Below, piece after piece: positions 16,702-25,223 of a stretch of DNA of 64,000 nt. The stretch is taken from positions 124,001 through 188,000 of the forward strand of contig NZ_SLVX01000005.1 of assembly GCF_004341885.1 (NCBI RefSeq), given 5' to 3'. Both the position numbers and the translations under genes were made by a program. The notes under the pieces are model-generated. The model was given only the letters and a program-made list of their open reading frames with translations, made no database searches and was not told the origin of the DNA. Numbering within the stretch: the stretch's first letter is position 1; each line of letters begins with the position of its first letter. The stretch is from Shinella granuli. Its GTDB lineage: Bacteria; Pseudomonadota; Alphaproteobacteria; Rhizobiales; Rhizobiaceae.

Positions 16702-18015
16702 CTAGTAGGCGCTTTCGTAGGCGGCGCAGATCTCCGCCTGCGTCTTGCCCGAGAGATAGGCGATCTCGCCTTCCTTGTGCTTGACATAGACGTCGGCAAA
16801 GCCCTCGGGGAACCAGCCGCAGACCGTCGCATTGCCGCGGAACCGCTGGAGCGCGGCCTCCAGCGTCTGCGGCAGGCGCACATAGCCGCGCGCGGCCAGC
16901 GCCTCGACGCCCAGCAGCGACAGGTCCTCCTGCGTCGCCTCCGGCACGGCCAGCCCCTCCTCGATGCCCTGCACGCCGGCATGCACAATGGCGGCGAGCG
17001 CCAGATGCGGATTGGCCGCGCCGTCCGCGGCGCGGAACTCGAAGTTGAACTGGGCCGCGCGGGCGATGTCGCTGATGTCGGAAACCGGGCAGATGCGCAC
17101 CGAGGCCTCGCGATCGCGGAAACCGAGATTGTTGAAAGCGGCGCTCCAGCGATGCGGGGTGAGGCGCAGGTAGGAGACGACGCTCGGCGCCGTGATGGCA
17201 ATGATCGAATCAAGATATTTCAGGATGCCGGCAACGAATTTTCCGGCGACATCGGAGAGTTCGTGCTTGCCGGCCGGGTCATGGGTGACCGGATTGCCGG
17301 CCGCATCCAGCATGCTCATATGCACATGCACGCCGTTGCCGACGCCCGCGGAATCGCGGATCGGCGTGAAGGTCGGGTCGTAGCCGAGCTCGCGGGCGAC
17401 GAGGCCGACGAGTTCGCGGGTGATCAGCGAATGGTCCGCGATGGTGACGCCCTTCTGCGGACCCATCGTCACCTCGAACTGGCCGGCGCCGAACTCCTTG
17501 AGGATGGTGTCGGGCGTGACGCCCGCCTCCCGCATCGCCGCGATGATCGCCTCGCAGAAATGCCGCTCCTCCTGGAACCCGCCGAGCGTGAAGGCCTTGC
17601 CGATATCGGAGACGAGGTGCTTGATCTGGAACTCGTGCTCGAAGGCGCCGTAGAGCGTAACGCCCGCCACCCTTTGCAGACGATCGAGCGCCGTTTCCAG
17701 GATCGAGCGCGTGCAGAACTCCCACGGCCGGCCATCGGTATAGCGGATGTTGCCGATGACGAAATTCTCGTTCGGCGCCCCCTCCTCGCTCTCGATGCTG
17801 ACGCGTGTCGCGGGATCGGGAATGAGCACGAGGTCGCCGAGCGAGCCGAACGGGCTTTCGGCGATGTTGTCGAAGCAGGTGATCTGCACATTGGTCGGCG
17901 TCCAGCCGACGCCGCGCTTCAGGCGTTTGTCCATCTGTGCCAGCGGAAAGGCCTTGCCGCGCACCTTGCCAGAAAGGTCGCCGCAGCAGGCGACCATCAT
18001 TTCCTCACGTTTCAT
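16702..18015 (-). CDS. Divergent glutamine synthetase family ligase
   Basis: ATP-dependent amine-glutamate ligase of the GlnA fold, 437 aa. Catalytic landmarks are recognisable: YGAFEHEFQI (metal-binding Glu pair region), EFGAGQFEVTMGP, GNGVHVHMSM (the GxGxHxHxS loop) and VVSYLRLTPHRW. The usual NRxxxxRI becomes FRDREASVRI, and the adenylylation region is not conserved, so this is not housekeeping GlnA. Relatives include gamma-glutamylpolyamine synthetases. Start at MKREEM (18015) has GGGGA upstream and overlaps the RpiR stop by 11 nt. Context with amidases and an aminotransferase suggests gamma-glutamylation of an imported amine. Confidence 0.88.
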   Translation of the reverse strand: MKREEMMVACCGDLSGKVRGKAFPLAQMDKRLKRGVGWTPTNVQITCFDNIAESPFGSLGDLVLIPDPATRVSIESEEGAPNENFVIGNIRYTDGRPWEFCTRSILETALDRLQRVAGVTLYGAFEHEFQIKHLVSDIGKAFTLGGFQEERHFCEAIIAAMREAGVTPDTILKEFGAGQFEVTMGPQKGVTIADHSLITRELVGLVARELGYDPTFTPIRDSAGVGNGVHVHMSMLDAAGNPVTHDPAGKHELSDVAGKFVAGILKYLDSIIAITAPSVVSYLRLTPHRWSAAFNNLGFRDREASVRICPVSDISDIARAAQFNFEFRAADGAANPHLALAAIVHAGVQGIEEGLAVPEATQEDLSLLGVEALAARGYVRLPQTLEAALQRFRGNATVCGWFPEGFADVYVKHKEGEIAYLSGKTQAEICAAYESAY

Positions 18016-18901
18016 CGGCGTCCCCGTTGATCTGGTCATAACCCGGCATCGAAAAGCGGATGCCGTCCCAATCCTTGATGCGTTTCTGCGTCGCCTCCCA
18101 GTCGGCCTCCGAGACGCGCACGATCAGCGCCTCGACCAGCGCCATGGCGGCGGCCACCGTATCCCAGGCCGTGCCGGCATCGATCGGCAGCGCGACGATA
18201 TGATCGGCGCTGCGCGCGGCCGGCGACATCCACTTGTCGGTGACGACGACGATGGTCGCGCCGCGCTTCTTGGCGATCGTCTCGGCAAGGCGCGCGAGGC
18301 TGAGCTGGTAGCGCCGGAAATCGAACAGCAGCACGACGTCCTTCTTGCGCATGCGCAAGACGTGCTCCGGCCACATTTCCGGATTGTCGGACATGTGGTA
18401 GATGCCGCTGCGGATCTGGCGCAGGTGGATCGACAGGAACGCGGCGACATTGTCGCTGACGCGCCCGCCGAGCAGGAAGATGTTGCGCGAGGGATCGGCG
18501 AGCAGGTCGGCGAGAATGTCGAACTGCGCCTGCGACACCGTCGCCGTCATCTCCTGCATGACCGCCGAGACGCGCGCCACATATTCCGACAGGAATTCCG
18601 AATGGCCGACCGGCTTCTGGCTCGATTTCAGGTCGAGCGGCGAGCGCTGCCCTTCCTTCAATTCGGTGATCAACTGGCGCTGCAGGTCCTGGAAGCCGCC
18701 GCAGCCGATCTTGCTGACGAAGCGGGTGATCGAGGGTGCGCTGACCCCGGTCTTGGCCGCCAGCTCCTGGATGCTTTCGAGGCCCGTGAAGGGATAATCG
18801 GCAAGAATGGCATTGGCGATCTTGCGCTCGCTGGCGGTGAGCTGCGCTGCGGCATCGCGGATCCTCGTGCGGATCGTCGTCGACGATTTCCCATCGCTCA
18901 T
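18005..18901 (-). CDS. RpiR-family transcriptional regulator (HTH plus SIS domain)
   Basis: Regulator of 298 aa: N-terminal HTH_6 (LTASERKIANAILADYPFTG, then ELAAKTGVSAPSITRFVSKIG) and C-terminal SIS domain (NIFLLGGRVSDNVAAFLSIH; KRGATIVVVTDKWMSPAARSADHIVALP). SIS domains often sense phosphosugars, but RpiR-type regulators also control amino-acid and amine pathways. First gene of a two-gene minus-strand operon with the GS-like ligase and divergent from the N-formylglutamate-amidohydrolase-like operon, so it probably controls both. Confidence 0.92.
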   Translation of the reverse strand: MSDGKSSTTIRTRIRDAAAQLTASERKIANAILADYPFTGLESIQELAAKTGVSAPSITRFVSKIGCGGFQDLQRQLITELKEGQRSPLDLKSSQKPVGHSEFLSEYVARVSAVMQEMTATVSQAQFDILADLLADPSRNIFLLGGRVSDNVAAFLSIHLRQIRSGIYHMSDNPEMWPEHVLRMRKKDVVLLFDFRRYQLSLARLAETIAKKRGATIVVVTDKWMSPAARSADHIVALPIDAGTAWDTVAAAMALVEALIVRVSEADWEATQKRIKDWDGIRFSMPGYDQINGDADET

Positions 18902-18952
18902 TGGCGTTCGTTCCCCTGATTGGTTCGGATATTCGCGCCATGAAAAAAATTA

Positions 18953-18976
18953 GTCAAACGGAAAAATGCAATTGAC
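18953..18976. promoter_or_regulatory. Inverted repeat in RpiR divergent promoter
   Basis: GTCAA (18953-18957) and TTGAC (18972-18976) form a widely spaced inverted repeat inside an AT-rich stretch (18936-18994) that must hold promoters for both RpiR (minus) and the plus-strand operon. TTGACT on the plus strand could itself be a -35 element. Assignment as the RpiR operator is tentative. Confidence 0.3.
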
Positions 18977-19048
18977 TATGATCGAAAAATTTCCTTGACT
19001 GCCTGTCAGGAAAGCCCGACCCGCCGGGCCCGTTACGGATCCCATTCC

Positions 19049-19855
19049 ATGCTCAGGTTCGCAGACCGCGACACGACCAGATTGCTGCAGACGGGCGACC
19101 CGGAGCCGGTGGAACGGATCAACCCTGCCGGCGCCTCGTCGATCTTCCTGACCTGCGAACATGCCGGCCGCGCCATCCCGGCTGCGCTCGGCGATCTCGG
19201 CATTCCCGCCGCGGAGATGGATCGCCACATCGCCTATGACGTCGGCGCGGAGGGCGTCGCCCGCAGCCTGGCCGAGCGCCTCGACGCCGCGCTCATCCTG
19301 CAGCGCTACAGCCGCCTCGTCATCGACTGCAACCGGCCCTTCGAGGCGAAGGATTGCGTCGTCGAAGAGAGCGACGGCACGCCGGTGCCGGCAAATGCCG
19401 ATATCAGCGATCTCGACCGCCGCTGCCGCTTCGTGGAAATCCACCAGCCGCTGCACGAGGCGATCGCCGCAGCGCTCGACCAGCGCCAGGCGAGCGGAAG
19501 GCCGCTCCTCCTCGTCTCGGTGCACAGTTTCACGCCGGTCATGCGCGCAACGGGCGCCACACGGGATTTCGAACTCGGCCTGCTCTACAACCGCGACGCC
19601 CGCCTTGCCGAGCGGCTTGCGCAGACGTTCCGCGCCGCCAATCCGGACGTCACCGTCAAGCTCAACGCACCCTATCACGTCGACGACATCTCCGACTACA
19701 CGATCCCGGTGCACGGCGAGCGGCGCGGCATAGCGCATGTGCTTCTGGAAGTGCGCAACGACCTCATCAACGATGCCCGCGGGCAAGAGGAATGGGCAGG
19801 CCGCCTCGCCGGCCCCCTCCGCCTTGCGGCAGACAGCCTCGAAGGAAACGCCTGA
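19049..19855 (+). CDS. N-formylglutamate amidohydrolase family hydrolase
   Basis: Zinc-type amide hydrolase of the HutG/FGase family (PF05013), 268 aa. Signature residues are in SIFLTCEHAGRAIPAALG and MDRHIAYDVGAEGVARSLAE, with RYSRLVIDCNRP and LLVSVHSFTPVM farther on. Start chosen at ATG 19049 (MLRFADRD); a TTG at 18995 is an in-frame alternative. The stop overlaps the next ATG (TGATG). No other hut genes are nearby, so the substrate is probably not histidine-derived N-formylglutamate but another N-acyl or gamma-glutamyl amino compound of this pathway. Confidence 0.87.
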   Translation: MLRFADRDTTRLLQTGDPEPVERINPAGASSIFLTCEHAGRAIPAALGDLGIPAAEMDRHIAYDVGAEGVARSLAERLDAALILQRYSRLVIDCNRPFEAKDCVVEESDGTPVPANADISDLDRRCRFVEIHQPLHEAIAAALDQRQASGRPLLLVSVHSFTPVMRATGATRDFELGLLYNRDARLAERLAQTFRAANPDVTVKLNAPYHVDDISDYTIPVHGERRGIAHVLLEVRNDLINDARGQEEWAGRLAGPLRLAADSLEGNA

Positions 19856-20505
19856 TGGCCGCTGACCATCCAACCACCCGCGACGTGCCGCTCGATCCGG
19901 CCGCCTCCGCCATCCTCTTCATCGACGTGCAGAACTTTTCCGTGCGCCGCGAGGGCGGTGAGTTCAAGGATGTTTCCGACGCCGATATCGCGGGAAAATA
20001 CGGCTATTATTTCAAGCGCATCCACGAGGTCGCGATCCCGAACATGCAGCGCCTCATCGCCGGCTTCCGCAAGGCCGGCATCGAGGTGCTGCACACGACG
20101 ATCGAGAGCCTGACGAAGGACGGCCGCGACCGCAGCCTGGACTACAAGATCACCGGCTTCAACGTGCCGAAGGGCTCGTGGGACGGCAAGGTCATCGACG
20201 AACTGGCGCCGCTGGAGGACGAGATCGTCTTCCCGAAGAGCTCGTCCAGCGTCTTCGTCTCCACCCATATCGACTACATCCTGCGCAATCTCGGCGTAAA
20301 ACAACTCGTGCTGTGTGGACTTCTGACCGACCAGTGCGTGGAATCGGCCGTGCGCGATGCCTGCGACCTCAACTATCTCGTGACGCTGGTGCCCGATGCC
20401 TGCGGCACCTATTCGCAGGAGCGCCACGACACCTCGCTGAGCGCCATCAAGGGCTATTGCCGGCAGGTCTCGACCGATGCGCTGCTGAAGGAGATCGGGC
20501 AGTAA
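19855..20505 (+). CDS. Isochorismatase-like cysteine hydrolase (first copy)
   Basis: Cysteine amidohydrolase of the isochorismatase-like fold, 216 aa. The catalytic triad is visible as Asp24 (LFIDVQN), Lys128 (VFPKSSS) and Cys161 (LLTDQCVESAV). The family includes N-carbamoylsarcosine amidase, nicotinamidase, ureidoacrylate and biuret hydrolases. It shares the GRDRSL and PKG/LP elements with the protein at 25220-25891, so the two are paralogues flanking the Liv importer. Longer reading frame upstream is excluded by the TGATG overlap start. Likely hydrolyses an amide or carbamoyl group in the imported compound. Confidence 0.88.
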   Translation: MAADHPTTRDVPLDPAASAILFIDVQNFSVRREGGEFKDVSDADIAGKYGYYFKRIHEVAIPNMQRLIAGFRKAGIEVLHTTIESLTKDGRDRSLDYKITGFNVPKGSWDGKVIDELAPLEDEIVFPKSSSSVFVSTHIDYILRNLGVKQLVLCGLLTDQCVESAVRDACDLNYLVTLVPDACGTYSQERHDTSLSAIKGYCRQVSTDALLKEIGQ

Positions 20506-20626
20506 AGCCCGCAGACGAACCGACGGGACGGAAACGAGGAGCATCCGAAAGCGGGCCGCAGAACACAACAAAAGGCCGGGCCGCGCGACACTTCACTGCC
20601 GAAAGGCATCAAAAAGGGGAACGACC

Positions 20627-21799
20627 ATGATGAAGACTTCCAAACTGCTTCTGGCGGCCGCAAGCCTTGCGCTCGCCGCCTCCGCGGCCTTTGCCGAGGA
20701 CGACAAGATCGTCATCGGCGGCGCGCTCTCGATGACGGGCATCCAGGCCCCGCTCGACACGCCCGGCTACAACGGCGCGCAGGTCGCGGTGAAATATCTC
20801 AACGACAATGGCGGCGTGCTCGGCAAGCAGGTCGAGTTCATCAACATCGACGGCAAGTCCGATCCGGTGACGGTCGGCAACGTCGCCGTCGAGCTGATCG
20901 ACAAGGGCGCGCAGGTCATCGTCGCGCCCTGCGATTTCGATTTCGGCTCGCCGGCGAGCCGCGAGGCACAGTCGGCCGGCCTCGTCGGCATCTCGACCTG
21001 CGCCTCCGATCCGCTCTACTCTTCCTGGTCGCTCGGCGACAAGCAGTTCACGCTCTCCATGTGGAACACCACGATGGGCGCGACGGCAGCCGATTTCGCC
21101 TTCACGGAGAAGGGCTGGAAGACGGCCTATGTCGTCACCGACCAGTTCATCGCCTACACCAAGTCGCTGTCGAAGTATTTCGTCGAGCAGTTCAAGGCCG
21201 ATGGCGGCGAGATCATCCTGGAAGACACCTATACGAACGGCGACAACAACTTTTCCGCCCAGCTCGCGCGTCTCCAGGCGCTCGGCAAGAAGCCGGACGT
21301 GATCTTCGTCTCGTCCTACGGCACGGATATCGGCGTGATCATCCGCGCGCTGCGCGAAGTCGGCTATGACGCGCCGATCCTCGGCGGCGATGCCTATGAC
21401 GACCCGGCGATGCACGAGGCGCTCGGCGAAAAGTTCGGCAACGACGTCTATTTCGTCACCCATACCTGGATGGGAACGGGAGCGGACCCGGAAATGGAGA
21501 AGTTCATCGGTCTCTACAAGGAGATGTTCGGCAACGACCCGGACACGTCCTTCGTCTCGACGGGCTGGGACACGATCATGATGATCGCCGAGGCGATCAA
21601 GGCGGCCGGCACGACGGAAGGCGGCGCGCTTGCCAAGGCGCTGGAAGATGGCCAGTTCAAGCTGCTGACCGGCGACCTCGACTACGGCACGGCCGAAGAG
21701 GGCCACGTTCCGAACAAGGCGGCGGCGCTCATCGAGCTGAAGGGCGGCAAGCCGACTTTCGTGGGCTGGCGCAAGCCGGAATCCCTGCCGAAGCCCTGA
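20627..21799 (+). CDS. LivK-type ABC transporter substrate-binding protein
   Basis: Periplasmic binding protein of the branched-chain amino acid class (Peripla_BP_6), 390 aa. Sec signal peptide residues 1-23 (cut after AFA), then DDKIVIGGALSMTGIQAPLDTPGYNGAQVAVKYLN, the N-lobe landmark. AAAAGGGGAACG precedes the ATG. LivK relatives in rhizobia bind amides, urea, aromatic acids and other compounds beyond Leu/Ile/Val. Followed by a hairpin and the two ATPases and two permeases of the same importer. Confidence 0.93.
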   Translation: MMKTSKLLLAAASLALAASAAFAEDDKIVIGGALSMTGIQAPLDTPGYNGAQVAVKYLNDNGGVLGKQVEFINIDGKSDPVTVGNVAVELIDKGAQVIVAPCDFDFGSPASREAQSAGLVGISTCASDPLYSSWSLGDKQFTLSMWNTTMGATAADFAFTEKGWKTAYVVTDQFIAYTKSLSKYFVEQFKADGGEIILEDTYTNGDNNFSAQLARLQALGKKPDVIFVSSYGTDIGVIIRALREVGYDAPILGGDAYDDPAMHEALGEKFGNDVYFVTHTWMGTGADPEMEKFIGLYKEMFGNDPDTSFVSTGWDTIMMIAEAIKAAGTTEGGALAKALEDGQFKLLTGDLDYGTAEEGHVPNKAAALIELKGGKPTFVGWRKPESLPKP

Positions 21800-21810
21800 T
21801 CGTACTTTAC

Positions 21811-21833
21811 GGGCCGGCCGCCAAAGCCGGCCC
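21811..21833 (+). other. Intercistronic hairpin after livK-type gene
   Basis: GGGCCGGC (21811-21818) and GCCGGCCC (21826-21833) form a perfect 8-bp stem with a seven-base loop, 11 bp after the binding-protein stop and 18 bp before the LivG-type start. Probable mRNA stabiliser or attenuator. Confidence 0.7.
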
Positions 21834-21851
21834 ATCACCTTCGGAAAAGCC

Positions 21852-22586
21852 ATGTCTGAAACGCGCCTCGCGGTAAACGACGTGTCGGTGGAATTCACCG
21901 GCCTCCGCGCCCTCGACCATGTGTCGCTCTCCGTCCTCACCGGCGAGGTCGTCGGCCTGATCGGTCCGAACGGCTCGGGCAAGACGACGCTCATCAACGC
22001 CATCACCGGCCAGGTAAAGCTGGCGGGCGGCACGATCACCGCCGGCGACATAACCCTTTCCGGCCTCTCGCCGCGTAGGATCGCCCTTGCCGGCGTCAGC
22101 CGCTCCTTCCAGATCGTGCGCCTTTTCAACACGATGACGGTGCTGGAGAACGTCGAGGCCGCAGCCCTGGCGAAGGGCGCCTCCCGCGGGGCCGCCACCG
22201 AGCGCGCGAAAAGCCTTCTCGACGAACTCGGCCTCTCGGCGAAGGTGGACGAGCTGGGCGAGAGCCTCAGCTACGGCGACAAGCGCCGCGTCGAGATCGC
22301 AAGGGCGCTCGCCGCCGAACCGCGCTTCCTGCTGCTCGACGAACCCGCCGCCGGCATGAACGACGCGGAGACGGAAACCCTGCTGCACACCCTCTCCGAA
22401 CTGCCGAGGAAACGCGGCCTCGGCCTTCTCATCATCGATCACGACATGGGCCTCATCATGCGCCTCTGCCACCGGCTGCATGTGCTCGCCTCCGGCCGCA
22501 CCATCGCGGAAGGGGACGCCGCCCATGTCCGCAGCCATCCTGATGTCATCGAGGCCTATCTCGGCAAGGGGGCGGCCCATGCTTGA
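21852..22586 (+). CDS. LivG-type ABC transporter ATP-binding protein
   Basis: Cytoplasmic ATPase of the LivG class, 244 aa. Walker A GPNGSGKTTLINAIT, the LivG-specific GVSRSFQIVRLFNTMTVLENV, signature LSYGDKRRVEIARAL and Walker B LLLDEPAAGMN are present. It overlaps the LivF-type gene by 8 nt. Pairs with LivF, LivH and LivM to power uptake of the ligand bound by the 20627-21799 product. Confidence 0.94.
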   Translation: MSETRLAVNDVSVEFTGLRALDHVSLSVLTGEVVGLIGPNGSGKTTLINAITGQVKLAGGTITAGDITLSGLSPRRIALAGVSRSFQIVRLFNTMTVLENVEAAALAKGASRGAATERAKSLLDELGLSAKVDELGESLSYGDKRRVEIARALAAEPRFLLLDEPAAGMNDAETETLLHTLSELPRKRGLGLLIIDHDMGLIMRLCHRLHVLASGRTIAEGDAAHVRSHPDVIEAYLGKGAAHA

Positions 22587-23286
22587 GATCACCGGCCTCT
22601 CCGTCAATTACGGCACGATCCGCGCGGTGCGCGGCATCAGCCTCACCGTCGCCAGGGGCGAGCTGGTGAGCCTGCTCGGCGCGAACGGCGCGGGCAAATC
22701 CTCGACCATCAAATGCATCGCCGGCGCGCTGAAGGCGGCGGGCGGCTCGATCGTGCTCGAAGGCCAGGACATCACCGCGGCCAATCCCGAGCAGGTCATC
22801 CGTGCCGGCCTTGCCACCGTGCCGGAAACCCGCGACGTCTTCCCGGACCTGACGGTCGCCGAAAACCTCATGCTCGGCGCCTATATCCACCGGCGCGACC
22901 AGGCCGGCAACCGGCAGAACCTCGAAAGGCTGCACACGCTCTTCCCGCGCCTCGCCGAGCGGTCGAACCAGCCGGCCGGCACGCTTTCGGGCGGCGAGCA
23001 GCAGATGCTCGTCATCGCCCGCGCGCTGATGGCGCGCCCGCGCGTCCTCCTCCTCGACGAGCCCTCGCTGGGTCTCGCGCCCGCGATCGTCGAGCGCATC
23101 TTCGAGATGATCGAGACACTCAAAAAGTCCGGCCTCACCATCCTGCTCGTCGAGCAGAACGTGAACCAGGCGCTCGCCGTCGCCGACCGCGCCTATGTCA
23201 TGCGGCTCGGTGCCATCGTCGCATCCGGCACCGCCGAGGAGATCCGCTCGGGAAGCGATCTCAGCGCACATTATCTGGGAGGCTGA
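22579..23286 (+). CDS. LivF-type ABC transporter ATP-binding protein
   Basis: Second ATPase of the importer, 235 aa. Walker A GANGAGKSSTIK, signature LSGGEQQMLVIARALM, Walker B LLLDEPSLGLAP and the LLVEQNVNQAL H-loop variant typical of LivF. Translation most likely starts at ATG 22579 (MLEITGLSVNYG), inside the end of the LivG gene; the longer frame upstream has no homology. Confidence 0.94.
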   Translation: MLEITGLSVNYGTIRAVRGISLTVARGELVSLLGANGAGKSSTIKCIAGALKAAGGSIVLEGQDITAANPEQVIRAGLATVPETRDVFPDLTVAENLMLGAYIHRRDQAGNRQNLERLHTLFPRLAERSNQPAGTLSGGEQQMLVIARALMARPRVLLLDEPSLGLAPAIVERIFEMIETLKKSGLTILLVEQNVNQALAVADRAYVMRLGAIVASGTAEEIRSGSDLSAHYLGG

Positions 23287-23291
23287 TTCCG

Positions 23292-24182
23292 ATGGCTTTC
23301 GCGATCCAGTTCGTCATCGACGTCCTCAGCCTCGGCGGGGCCTATGCCCTCATGGCGCTCGGCCTCGTCATCATCTACGGCATCCTGCGGCTGGTGAATT
23401 TCGCCTATGGCGAACTCATCATGGTCGCCGGCTACACCATGTATCTTTCCAGCGGCTCGGGCCTGCCCTGGCTCGTCATGGCCGCACTCGCCGTCGCCAT
23501 GGCGGTGCTCTTCGGCATCCTCACCGACTATGCCGCCTTCCGCCCGGTGCGCGCCAAATCGGTGACGGCGGTGCTGATCACCTCCTTCGCCTTCTCCAAC
23601 CTGTTGCAGAACGCCGCCCTCCTCTTCATCTCGCCGCGCCCGCGCAACGTGCCCCTGCCGGACATCTTCTCCCAGACCGTCTCGATCGGCGGCGCGATCA
23701 CGCCGGTGCGCAACCTCATCACCATCGCCGCCTCCATCGTGCTGCTCGCCGCCGTCGCCTTCCTGATGCGCAGGACGACGCTCGGCATCGCCATGCGCGC
23801 GGCGGCGACCAACTTCACCATGGCCCGCATGCTCGGCGTGCCGGCGAACCTCATCATCTCCTCGGCCTTCGCCCTCTCCGGCTTCCTCGCCGGCGTCGTC
23901 GGCATCCTGTGGATCGGCCGCATCGGCACGGTCGTGCCGGGCGTCGGGCTGGAGCCGCTGCTCGTCGCCTTCATCGCCACCGTGATCGGCGGCATGCGCA
24001 GCCTTCCGGGCGCCGTCGTCGGCGGCTTCCTCTTGGCGCTGATCGATACGACGCTCAACTACACCCTGTCGCAGGATCTCCTGAAGTTCCGCGACGCCTT
24101 CACCTTCAGCCTCGTCATCCTGATCCTGCTCTGGCGCCCGCAGGGCCTCATCAAGGGCCCGGCGAGCGGACAGCGGACCTGA
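23292..24182 (+). CDS. LivH-type ABC transporter permease
   Basis: Inner-membrane permease of the BPD_transp_2 class, 296 aa with about eight hydrophobic segments. The N-terminal SLGGAYALMALGLVIIYGIL and VNFAYGELIMVAGY segments are the usual LivH landmarks, and GVVGILWIGRIGTVVPGVGLEPLLVAFIA marks the C-terminal half. Start MAFAIQ lies 5 bp after the LivF stop; the frame open further upstream is out of register with homology. Confidence 0.93.
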   Translation: MAFAIQFVIDVLSLGGAYALMALGLVIIYGILRLVNFAYGELIMVAGYTMYLSSGSGLPWLVMAALAVAMAVLFGILTDYAAFRPVRAKSVTAVLITSFAFSNLLQNAALLFISPRPRNVPLPDIFSQTVSIGGAITPVRNLITIAASIVLLAAVAFLMRRTTLGIAMRAAATNFTMARMLGVPANLIISSAFALSGFLAGVVGILWIGRIGTVVPGVGLEPLLVAFIATVIGGMRSLPGAVVGGFLLALIDTTLNYTLSQDLLKFRDAFTFSLVILILLWRPQGLIKGPASGQRT

Positions 24183-24194
24183 GGAGCGGAGACC

Positions 24195-25223
24195 ATGAAA
24201 CATTCCTATCTCACCGCCCTCATCCTCATCGCCGTCATCGCCGCCATCGCCATCGGCAGCCAGCTCATCGGCATCCGCCTCTACGACCGGATCGCCACCA
24301 ACCTGCTGATCTCGCTGGTCCTCGTCGTCGGCCTGCAGACCTTCATGGGCAATTCGGGCCTGCTCTCCTTCGCCCATATCGGCTTCATGGGCCTCGGCGC
24401 CTACACCTCCGCCGTGCTGACCATCCCGGCCCAGATGAAGGGCATGGCGCTGCCGGACCTCTACGACTTCATGAAGGTGGTGGAGATCTCGCCGCTGCTG
24501 GCCATGCTGGCTGCGGGCGTGCTTGCCGCGGTCGTGGCGGCCGTCGTCGCCTATCCGCTGATGCGGCTTTCGGATGCGGCCTCCGTCATCACCTCCTTTG
24601 CGCTGCTCGTGGTGCTCTACACCGTCATGAACAACTGGAGCGCCTTCACCAACGGCCCGCGCACGCTCTTCGGCCTGCCGAAGACAACGGACCTGCCGAT
24701 CGCCGCCATCGTCGCGGCCGTCGTGGTGGTCGTCGCGCTGCTCTTCAAGGAATCGCGCACCGGCAAGCTGCTCCGCGCCTCCCGAGAGGACGAGGTCGCC
24801 GCCGCCGCGCTCGGCGCGAACATCCCGCACCTGCGCTGGCGTGCCTTCATCCTCGCCGCCTTCATCGCCGGCATCGGCGGCGCTCTCTGGGGCCATTTCA
24901 TCACCTCCTTCGCGCCGAAGGCCTTCTACCTGAAGGAGACCTTCCTCATCATCACCATGCTGGTGATCGGCGGGGCGAACACGGTGACCGGCGCCGTCGC
25001 CGGCACGATCCTCATCACGTTTGCCTATGAAGGCCTTCGCGGCACCGAAAGCGCGCTGAACGCCACCGCCATCGGCGCCGGCCAGGTCGTCGGCCTCACC
25101 GAGATCGTGCTGGCGCTCGCCATGATCGCCGTGATGATCGTCAAGCCCGGCGGCCTCTTCCCGAACCGCGAGATCGGCCACATCCTCACCCGCGCCCGCC
25201 GCAAGAAGGAGACAGTTGCATGA
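24195..25223 (+). CDS. LivM-type ABC transporter permease
   Basis: Inner-membrane permease, 342 aa, ten or so hydrophobic segments. LQTFMGNSGLLSFAHIGFMGLGAYTSA and the loop SREDEVAAAALGANIPHLRWRAFILAAFIAGIGGALWGHF are LivM hallmarks. The stop overlaps the next start by four bases (ATGA), coupling the importer to the second isochorismatase-like gene. GGAGCGGAGACC precedes its ATG. Confidence 0.93.
   Translation: MKHSYLTALILIAVIAAIAIGSQLIGIRLYDRIATNLLISLVLVVGLQTFMGNSGLLSFAHIGFMGLGAYTSAVLTIPAQMKGMALPDLYDFMKVVEISPLLAMLAAGVLAAVVAAVVAYPLMRLSDAASVITSFALLVVLYTVMNNWSAFTNGPRTLFGLPKTTDLPIAAIVAAVVVVVALLFKESRTGKLLRASREDEVAAAALGANIPHLRWRAFILAAFIAGIGGALWGHFITSFAPKAFYLKETFLIITMLVIGGANTVTGAVAGTILITFAYEGLRGTESALNATAIGAGQVVGLTEIVLALAMIAVMIVKPGGLFPNREIGHILTRARRKKETVA

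Noticed and set aside
23195-25030. Long plus and minus frames (611 and 636 aa) over LivH/LivM
   Set aside because: Composition is Arg/His/Asp-rich and lacks membrane segments; LivH and LivM are fully explained in their own frames.
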